Shown here: positions 56,637 through 64,000 of the stretch, in pieces | How the letters are laid out: the number at the start of each line of letters is the position of its first letter | Position numbering within the stretch: position 1 is the stretch's first letter | From: Leptobrachium leishanense | Lineage: Eukaryota > Chordata > Amphibia > Anura > Megophryidae | Reading direction: 5' to 3' | DNA: 64,000 nt | Assembly (NCBI GenBank): GCA_009667805.1 | Contig: CM019063.1 | Span: forward strand, 59,504,881 to 59,568,880 | Translations under genes and position numbers: made by a program | The notes under the pieces: generated by a model | Told to the model about the DNA's origin: nothing | Database searches by the model: none | The model's input: the letters and a program-made list of their open reading frames with translations, nothing else

Positions 56637-56800
56637 AAATACTGTAGATTAAATAAACAAATGCCACAAAGTAAAGCTTTTGGTAAATGTTGCATTATGG
56701 GAAAAATACGCAAAATAGAAACAGGAGATAAAAAATTAATTTATTTTTCCTTTTTTACAAGCAATTGCTTCAAACAGAGAAATAAAACAATAGAATGTGT

Positions 56801-57234
56801 TTATCCTCTTCACGAGATATCTTGGGTTTCAAAGGTACTATCTGGTGCCCCTATATCAAGATATCTCGATATGCTGATCTGCACAGCCCACAAGCAAATG
56901 AAATTAATTTGCTACAAATGAATTTTATTTGCTTTTGGGCTAGAGAAGGTGCCCCCTTGAGCATAATGCTCAAAGAGCTAAAACTGTAAAAATCAGCTGC
57001 TGAAAGCTCTGAAATTTTGGGCTTTCAGCAGCCGATGCAGGGGGAAAAAAACTTAGGCCGGCTGCTCAAACCTCTGTAACACAATTTGTCAGTAGATGGC
57101 ACCATCTACTGGCCAAATAGGTTATTTACAGTAATAACTATTTATTAAAGTATAATTAATTTAAAATTATTTTACAAAAACACTTGTTTCTGACAATGTT
57201 TTTTTGGAAAATCACTTGTTAGTGAAGGGGTTAA
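56801..57234 (-). mobile_element. piggyBac-like MITE (family B)
   Basis: Left TTATCCTCTTCACGAGATATC, right CACTTGTTAGTGAAGGGGTTAA. Interior hairpins: GATGGCACCATCTACTGG and CTGCTGAAAGCTC/GGGCTTTCAGCAG. Compared with copy 1 of the host, it interrupts ATGTGT / GGTTTTATTTG. Confidence 0.7.
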
Positions 57235-57302
57235 TAATGTGGTTTTATTTGTAATGCACAAGTAATCTAGATACAGCTGATGTAAGTGGTACTGTCCCTT
57301 TA

Positions 57303-57392
57303 AGTGTTTCTTATAGGAAGATATTTTCTCTTAAAGGTCTCTTTCTCTTAATTTTGTCTATTATATTTAATAAAACTCAGACATCTGTGTAA
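57303..57392 (+). other. End of the presumed last intron
   Basis: Short AT-rich stretch between the T2-like element and the acceptor site. Candidate branch-point context around AATAAAACTCAGAC (57369-57382). Confidence 0.4.
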
Positions 57393-57412
57393 TGTTTTCT
57401 TTTTCTTTACAG
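57393..57412 (+). promoter_or_regulatory. 3' splice site
   Basis: A nearly uninterrupted pyrimidine tract, TGTTTTCTTTTTCTTTACAG, gives a strong acceptor directly before the PLAC-coding frame. Confidence 0.75.
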
Positions 57413-57552
57413 ATTCAACGTGCAAAAAGGACAAGATGTCTGTTAATTTCTGCAAAACCGTAAAATCGATCGGAAAATGTTCCATGAAACATATCGAGGA
57501 ACAGTGCTGCTTTACCTGCGGTCAGCTGGAGGATCCCGGTCAAGGCGGATGA
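57413..57552 (+). CDS. Terminal exon encoding a PLAC domain (ADAMTS-like protein)
   Basis: After the acceptor AG the exon begins with two bases of a split codon (phase 1 intron), then reads 45 codons to TGA at 57550-57552. The peptide starts STCKKDKMSVNFC and continues KTVKSIGKC, SMKHIEEQCC, FTCGQ. Cysteine spacing C-x9-C-x8-C-x8-CC-x2-C matches the PLAC domain (protease and lacunin), a ~35-residue disulphide-bonded module that closes many ADAMTS proteases, ADAMTS-like proteins, papilin and some proprotein convertases. These are secreted matrix-acting proteins. A short tail (QLEDPGQGG) follows, so this is the C-terminus. No start codon is expected here. No upstream exon of the gene was found in the window, so which member it is cannot be said. 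The other two frames stop early. An ADAMTS gene is the likeliest owner; a chance cysteine frame is the main alternative. Confidence 0.68.
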
Positions 57553-58230
57553 TAAATCTCAATAGACTGGATAACATCTGCGCTGTTTCCATTACTTTGT
57601 CCCACAGAATTGCTTTTTTTTCAAAACAAAATCATGCAAAATTTAAGATCAAATTGTAATTGTGCAATACCAAAACAGTGTTTTAGATTTTTAAAGGTAA
57701 TTCCATCCATACAAGTTCAAGGAATAACTTGTCCTTAAGTTTTTTTTCCCCTTTGTTATGTTTGGATTAATTTTTTCAGTTATTTGCTCTTTGAATGCTC
57801 TGAAATATCGAGCTTTCAGCAGCTGATGCAGGGGGAAAAAAACCATAGACCTGCTGCTCAAACTTCTGTAACTCAATTTGTCAGTAGATGGCTCCATCTA
57901 CTGGCCAAATCTTTGCTGTCATTTTTTTTTTTTCTACCAAGAGTCATTTAGTTAGAGTTTTTATGCCTGTTTTTTGGCAATTATAATGTTTTTTTTACAC
58001 TGTTTTAAATTAATATAAGTGGATAGATTCCTTAACCCCTAAAATGTGTAAAGATATTTTACATTTTCCATACATAATAGTGCCTGAAGATCCTATATTG
58101 GCATATTATGTAGAGAGACCAACGCTGGTATCTTTGCAGTGTGCTACTAATGTTACTGTACAAAAAGAGAACAGAAGGCATTTTTCAATGTGCGTTAAAA
58201 GCAATAAAACAGTTGAGTTGGGTAGACCAA
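57553..58230 (+). other. Probable 3' untranslated region
   Basis: Runs from the stop codon to a polyadenylation signal. Contains a remnant of a family B MITE (57765-57917). No other coding is visible. Confidence 0.5.
57765..57917 (-). mobile_element. piggyBac-like MITE (family B) remnant
   Basis: CTCTGAAATATCGAGCTTTC, AGCAGCTGATGCAGGGGGAA, GTCAGTAGATGGCTCCATCT and ACTGGCCAAAT match 56999-57118. Both TTAA ends are gone. Confidence 0.7.
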
Positions 58231-58245
58231 TTGGGGGTTGTATGA
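58203..58245 (+). terminator. Polyadenylation signal with GT-rich element
   Basis: AATAAA at 58203-58208 is followed at 58211-58245 by GTTGAGTTGGG and TTGGGGGTTGTATG, a GT-rich downstream element at the usual distance. Another AATAAA lies at 58347. Confidence 0.5.
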
Positions 58246-59657
58246 GCCGTTTATAAGCAGCGGCTAGAAGACAGCGTTGGAGTAAGCCGCTAACTATTTG
58301 CAACTCCGTATTACTGGCTGTATTACGTGTGAGATGTTATATTAGCAATAAATGGGAGTCAAAAAATGGCCGTGTGTTACCACTGGTATCCACAAGACTC
58401 CCCATTGACTAGCACAAGCCCTGCGAAAGTCCGCGTAAGCAGGGTAAAACACGGTCAGTGGAAGGACACTGGGAACTGTTTGTTCCCCTTATCCTTCTGT
58501 TTGCAATGAAAGGAGGCAGCGATCATGTTGTCCTCCGAACTGTGGGACCAGAGGTGAGTATTGGATTTTCTTATATATTTTTTCGTGTGCAAAGTGATTT
58601 TGCTAAAGGAATTTGGTTAACACTACTTTTTTGCAGCTGGTAATTTTCTTTTTCATTATCGGCTGCCAGCGAGAATAACGAGCGTACTTGGAACTGCTCA
58701 TTATTCTCCGACTGCCTCCATATTAGCGCTTCCTATTCAAAGTATAATTTAATTTACATAGGCAGCCACAGCAAGCGAACTGCAATGGAAGTTTGCGGCT
58801 CGGCTGGAAAAGGACAGGAGCCTTTCTCATTGAGTGGGGCTGTACAGGTAATGGCTTACTCTCTAACCATAACGGCTGGGTTGGAATAGGTCCCTAGTTA
58901 CTCTAAAATCGGAAAGGAAATGTAAAAAAAAGTAGAGACGCAAATACATTATTTACATTGTATATAGATTGTTACGCATCGTTTTTTTTTTTTAACCAAT
59001 TCCCAAGCGGGCGCACACGGTGCTAATTTTAGGACCACGCTAGAGACCACATTTAGAGGTGCAGCAGAAGTAAATTGGTCCTATTCTTACCTCTGCACTA
59101 TTCAACCCCAAAAAAATGCTTTATAAGTGTTTTTTGAGGGCGATATAAGGAAGAACTGTCAGAACCAGAAAAACAGTGTCTCCTAATTAATAATATAGTA
59201 CCTGTACGCTCTCTCGTGTGTCCATCCTCGTTACTGAAATCGTGCGCAGCTTCACTATAGTGTGTATTTTGGTGCAATCCACTTACACTCTAAAACAGAG
59301 ATCGCCATTAAAAACACTCGGTGTAAAGATATTTTCTAAGGAAACTTAAAATATAAAATATTATCATCTTGTTAATATATTTTTTGAAAAAAGCAAATGA
59401 TAATCTGTGCTAATTTGTAAAAGCCATTTTAAAGCATTATTAATATTCAAGGACGTGATCTTATGAACTGATAACTGTAAATACTGGTGCTTATATGTTT
59501 ACAATATGTTTACAGGATGGTTCATAAAATTCTCAAAACTGAGCCAATAAAGGAGTTTCATATGAGTCAATGGCTTGGAGATTATTTATCGGAAAATTCG
59601 TTTGTGACATGTTTGCTGTTTACAAGAAGATAGCACTGGGAAACCATTAGACACTAT
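58246..59657. other. Unassigned sequence downstream of the gene end
   Basis: No exon or known repeat recognised over 1.4 kb; moderately AT-rich. Confidence 0.45.
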
Positions 59658-60963
59658 TTAACCCCTTCACTACCAAGTGATTTTCCAAAAAATCATTGCC
59701 AGGAACCAGTGGGTTTTGAAAAATCATTTTTAATTAATTATACTCTTTTTAAAGACATTTTAAAAAAACTCACAGGGTTATTCAAAGAGATTCGAAAAGT
59801 CACCACACGTTCGGTGACTTTTCGTTCTCTTCAATTCGGTTTGTTTTGCCGATCCCATTTTGATGACCCTGCGGTGTATTCAGCAAGCACCACAGGGCCC
59901 CCGAATTGCAGGGAAAAGTCACCGCAAACCTGACGAAAACTAACCGCAAAACCCACCGAATGCACACCGAAAACCAGCAAAAACATCTGGATTAACCTTC
60001 GAAAAACCCGAGCAGGAGCCGATCACACACAGCGAAGCAGCCGAACAGGAGCCGAATCACACCCAGCCGAAGCAGCTGAGACGCAGAGGAGGCAGTGAAT
60101 AAATTAGCAAAACCGTTTGTATGAATCTGGGAAAATGAAACGCTGTTTGCAAAGAAACTACTGAGCGAAAATGTCTGAAATTTACACAGGAGGTCCAGGG
60201 AATGATAATAAAGAGGGCTGTTACAGAAAAAATAAGTAAACTTAAACAAAAAAAATCGCACTTTTAAAAAAAAAAAAAAACAGAAAAATGCTTAAAGTAT
60301 CCTAAAAAATCTATAAATAAAGAGACTCTTTACTGCAGAATTTTATAATGAACGGTTTATTAGATATTGAATTAAATGGGAATATTTTTAACATTGAAGC
60401 CTATGGGAATCTCCTGAATAAATTTGCCGAATTAAACCACCGAATGGCAGGGCATTAGGGGAACCTTTCACTGCTGGTTTGTGTTCTCAGAATAGCCGAA
60501 GCAGTGCTTTTTTATGGGGTTTTCACTGCCCTCGAACAGGCACCGTATGTGCAGGCAATTCGCTAGGATTTGGCAAATTGCCTGCTCTCTGGATAGCCGA
60601 CTGGTCAGGAAAGGCAACCGAACGCTGAAAATCACCTTTCTCAAGCAATTCGGATCTCTTTGGATAACCCTGTCAGTGATTTTGTTTGCTGCACTAACAT
60701 ATTTGACCAGAAGATGGTGCCATCTACTGAACCAAATTGAGTTACAGTTGCCGTTCCGTTTTTACTGCAACACTGTCAGCTTCTTGAATGCCGCTCTGAC
60801 ATTCAGTTTGCTGATTTTAAAGTTTTAGCTCTTTGGGCATTATGCCCACAGGGCTAAAACTTTGGGGGCACCATCTGCGGCCCAGCAGCAAAAGAATTTC
60901 ATTTGCTTTTGGGCTGCAGAACATCATACCAAGATATCATGGTATCGGTAGTGAAGGGGTTAA
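59658..60963. mobile_element. piggyBac-like MITE (family B), interrupted
   Basis: TTAACCCCTTCACTACCAAG at the left, GGTAGTGAAGGGGTTAA at the right, TTAA at both edges. Its own sequence is 59658-59772 and 60673-60963. The long CAGGG-ended MITE is inserted in between. Confidence 0.85.
59773..60672 (+). mobile_element. Long CAGGG-ended MITE, complete, with TCA duplication
   Basis: CAGGGTTATTCAAAGAGATT at left and ATCTCTTTGGATAACCCTG at right, flanked by TCA (59770-59772, 60673-60675). The 3-bp duplication suggests a PIF/Harbinger relationship. The interior carries the AAGTCACC...GGTGACTTTTCG fold near the left end and GGCAAATTGCCTGC near the right. Non-coding. Confidence 0.85.
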
Positions 60964-61532
60964 CCATGGCCATAAAAATGAGCAGATGGAATTAATCTCC
61001 CTTGCACAACTTTAGTTCAACAGCATGAATGTAACTGGGACAATCTAGAGTGTTGTTCACCCCATTCCCATCAGGAAAAAAAACATTCCTTGACATTGTC
61101 CTGGAGAGATCATTCAGCCTTCAGAATGGGACAACCTGCTTGGAAAGCTGTCAAACAGCCTGCACCGAGCATTCTACTGGGATTTGGATCAGGAATGCAC
61201 AGCTTGGTGCATTCCTGGCCAACCTGCACATCCCCATGCACAAGCATGGCTGTCATTGTATTGGCAGAACCTAGCATCCAGCCTCTGTCAAAGCTGTTAT
61301 AACGGAATTTGAAACTGTTAATAAAGAACAACAATGAGGGGGGGCTGACGGTGGAGTTTAGGTTGGCATTAAAAGGATATTGTAAAGGAACAATCTATGA
61401 AAATATTACCACGAAAACTCTTCTCTCATTTAATAACAGTGCAGATGTTATACTTAAGGAGCAAAGTATGACTTGCCAGAACCTCTACAAAGATCTGCAA
61501 ACGTTACAGTGCTTGCTGTTCTTTTGAGTCTG
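60964..61532. other. Unassigned sequence
   Basis: Contains a local imperfect palindrome (GGAATGCACAGCTTGGTGCATTCC at 61192-61215). Open frames of about 74 residues exist on both strands without a recognisable motif. Confidence 0.45.
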
Positions 61533-61990
61533 TTAATCCCTTGACTACAAAGCGATTTTCCAAAAAAACATCGCCAGGAACCTGTCGTTTTTCGGAAAAT
61601 CATTTTTCTTTATACAGTAAGAAATATTTGGAAATATTCCCAATGTATTTCTTATTGTAATAACCTGTTTGGCAGGAAGATGTTGCCATCTGCTGGCCAA
61701 AAGAAGTTACTGCAGTTCTCAGCTCAGTGCAGGATCAGCTAGATTAGTCCATTCTAGACATTCCCAGCTGGTTTAAAAAAAAAAAGTGTTAGCACCTCTG
61801 GTTTCATGCCCACAGTAATAAAACTTTTAGGGGCACCTTCTGGAGCCCAAATGGAAATGAAATTTTTTTGCAACAGGCAAACTTCATTTGCAATGATACA
61901 GCAAAGCCCCATTTCATGTTATTGCAATTTTGGTCTGCTGTGTCATCTGCTGCCGATCGTGAATATAAAAACATGGTAATGGAGGGGTTA
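61533..61990. mobile_element. piggyBac-like MITE (family B)
   Basis: TTAATCCCTTGACTACAAAG to GGTAATGGAGGGGTTAA, with GCCATCTGCTGGCCAAAAG and AAATATTTGGAAATATTCCC inside as in 24894-25280. Confidence 0.78.
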
Positions 61991-62652
61991 ATGTCAAATC
62001 ATATAAAATATTTATTTTTAAAGAGGGAAACTAGTGTCAGTCTCCGCATTGTTCTTCCTTCAGTCAGACGTTTGCAATATATTCTATTAAACGCTCTCAC
62101 ATCATAATGTTGTTACTTCATGTTGACATTCTTTGACCATTTGACATTTTGAAACCATTATAGAGTGTAGGTAAACATGATCATGGTCTCCCACTTACGA
62201 TGCTTGTTAGAAAGCTTCGCTGCTTGAAGTCTGTATATATTATTCATTTGGGACGCCTGTTCCATGGTCATAGTGTATTGATATAAGATTCAGGAGCCTG
62301 CTATAGAACAATCAATGCCTGATTGTGCTACTCTTTACCCAAAAAAAGAACGGTGCAATATACATTTTATATTCGTTGAAGAATGGATTGGCTATTTTTT
62401 CAATATTCAATAATCAATATATCACTGACTATAATATACATTGATCTTTCTAAATGGCTGAAGTTTCCCTGACTCGACTCATTGTATGCCAGAAGAAGCT
62501 GAACTTGTGGAATGAATATTTTTTAGTAGTTTATACTACATGCCAGTAAAGCCCTTGAGAAAAATCCCTAAATTTGCCAGAAAGTTTAGGGCCCTACTCC
62601 GTAGCTGTGGATAAGATAAATACAGGAGACGTCACACATAACATTACACAAT
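61991..62652. other. Unassigned AT-rich sequence
   Basis: Nothing recognised. Confidence 0.5.
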
Positions 62653-63509
62653 CAGGGTAATTCAAAGAGATTCAAAAAGTCACCGCACGTTCGGTGACTT
62701 TTCGTTCTCTTCAATTCTGTTCCTTTTGCCGATCCCATTTCGGCGACCCTGCGGTGTATTCAGCAAACACCACAGGGTCCCCGAAATTGCAGGGAAAAGC
62801 TACCGCAAACCCGACGAAAACTAACCATAAAACCCAGCGAATGCACGCCGAAAACCTGCAAAAACATCTGGATTAACCAGTCGAAGACGCCAGAAAAACC
62901 CGAGCAGGAGCCGATCACACGCAGAGAAGCCGCCGGAAAAAGCCGACAGTGAATAAATTAGGAAAACAGTTTGCTTGAATGTGTGAAAAGTGAAAGGCTG
63001 TTTGCAAAGAAACTACTGAGCGAAAATATCTGAAATTTACTTATGAGGTCCAGGGAATGATAATAAAGAGGACTGTTACAGAAAAAATAAGTAAACTTAA
63101 AAAAAATCTGACTTTTTAAAAAAAAAAGAAAAATCCCGAAAAATGCTTAAAAAATCTATAAATAAAGAGACTCTTTACTGCAGAATTTTATAATGAACGG
63201 TTTATTAGATATTGAATTAAAACGGGAATATTTTTAACATTAAAGCCTATGGGATTCGCCTGAATAAACCTGTCAAATGAAACCACCGAATGGCAGGGCA
63301 TTTCGGGAACCTTTCACTGCTGGTTTGTGTTATCTGAATAGCCGAAGCAGTGCTTTTTTATGGGGATTTCACTGCCCTTGAACAGGCACCGAACAGGCAC
63401 CTTATGTGCAGGCAATTCGCCAGGATTTGGCGAATTGCCTGCTCTCTGGATAGCCAAATGGCCAAGAAAGGTTACCTTTCTCCAGCCATTCGGATTCGGA
63501 ATAACCCTG
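62653..63509 (+). mobile_element. Long CAGGG-ended MITE, complete
   Basis: CAGGGTAATTCAAAGAGATT to CATTCGGATTCGGAATAACCCTG end region. Close to 59773-60672 along its length, including AAGTCACCGCACGTTCGG at the left and AATTCGCCAGGATTTGGCG at the right. The flanks do not show a clear duplication. Confidence 0.82.
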
Positions 63510-63637
63510 ATAATGTCTCCTGTAGTTGTCTTATCGAGAGAAATCACAATCCCTTTCTTGCCACAAACTGGGCTTGCGTCTCGAGTGTAGTGCTTCCCTG
63601 CACGACATTACTGTAAATAAGTGGTTAACAAGTGGTA

Positions 63638-63765
63638 TTACTTTGTATTTCTGTAACAATTCAATGTTCTTGAAGCCAGGACATACTTGAAAATGAGAGA
63701 AATCTCAATGTATCCTCCCTGGTAAAATCCTTTGCAAATAAATAAATAAAATAAATAAATAACCG
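63638..63765 (+). mobile_element. Rex1-like LINE 3' end
   Basis: TACTTTGTATTTCTGTAACA, CAGGACATACTTGAAAATG, AGAGAAATCTCAATGTATCC and an (AAAT)n tail at 63737-63762. Only the last ~125 bp. Confidence 0.8.
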
Positions 63766-64000
63766 TGGTCCTCAGATCCCCCTAACAGACCAGATCACCT
63801 TGGGGAAATGCAGACTGAATTCTGCAATCACTGAGCAGCAAATCATATCACCTGTGCTGTGCTTCACATATCCTGCAAACCTGACCTGTTGGGGGACTTG
63901 ACGACCGCGGTTGGCAAAAACTGCCGTAAATTAAAGTCCCCTATACTTAGTATAGGAGATGTTAATTTTCACCTTCGCATGGAAGAGCAAACTATTCCGA
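63766..64000. other. Unassigned sequence to window end
   Basis: Contains a small perfect hairpin CCTATAC-TTA-GTATAGG near 63942-63958; otherwise nothing recognised. Confidence 0.45.

Larger units (their letters stand above)
56050..57302. mobile_element. T2/Kolobok-like element, copy 2, with insertions
   Basis: Left GTAAAGGGACACTACCACCA (the first T of TTAA has become G), right GGTACTGTCCCTTTAA. It aligns with 32524-34402 but has one tandem unit instead of six and no Harbinger insertion. A CR1-like tail (56428-56636) and a family B piggyBac-like MITE (56801-57234) interrupt it. Confidence 0.78.

Noticed and set aside
61050..61334. Overlapping ~74-residue frames on both strands near 61.1-61.3 kb
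   Set aside because: The frames lack motifs, splice sites and any repeated or conserved context visible here.

Overview
This window is eukaryotic, and most likely from an amphibian (anuran) genome. No bacterial-style gene, operon, CRISPR array, rRNA or tRNA gene is visible. Almost everything recognisable is transposable-element DNA of kinds typical of frogs: a full-length L1-type LINE, CR1-like and Rex1/Babar-like LINE 3' ends, a complete Ty3/gypsy LTR retrotransposon, Helitron-like elements filled with a ~150-bp satellite, and many non-autonomous DNA transposons (piggyBac-like with TTAA target sites, T2/Kolobok-like starting TTAAAGG, hAT-like with 8-bp target duplications, PIF/Harbinger-like). 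The organism call rests on this repertoire and is an inference.

Layout. 1-9 kb: a GT-rich minisatellite, small repeat fragments, and a piggyBac-type MITE (3373-6422) split by a large fold-back element (4259-6054). The fold-back carries two mirror-image copies of a hammerhead-ribozyme-like motif. 9-17.2 kb: a full-length L1 on the minus strand with a 14-bp target duplication, itself hit by a CR1-like LINE. 17.2-25.3 kb: Rex1-like LINE ends and a nest of DNA transposons (hAT inside piggyBac inside a CAGGG-ended MITE). 25.5-31.5 kb: two head-to-tail Helitron-like elements made mostly of tandem ~150-bp monomers; a piggyBac MITE sits in the second with a textbook TTAA insertion. 32.5-34.4 kb: another three-level nest (hAT in Harbinger-like in T2-like). 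36.7-38.6 kb: two MITEs. 38.8-47.6 kb: a Ty3/gypsy element on the minus strand with ~1.08-kb LTRs, 4-bp target duplication, PNMA-like Gag and a tRNA-Pro-like primer site; its 3' LTR holds a solo LTR of another family. 47.6-64 kb: more MITEs, a solo LTR and unassigned DNA.

The one host coding sequence I can support is short: 57413-57552 (+). It follows a strong 3' splice site, ends in a stop codon, and encodes a cysteine pattern matching a PLAC domain, the usual C-terminal module of ADAMTS-family and related extracellular proteins. A polyadenylation signal with a GT-rich downstream element lies about 650 bp further on. If that is right, much of the upstream window is intron of this plus-strand gene, which would explain why it is so repeat-rich and gene-poor. 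All element names here come from termini, target duplications and motifs read by eye; no database search was run.
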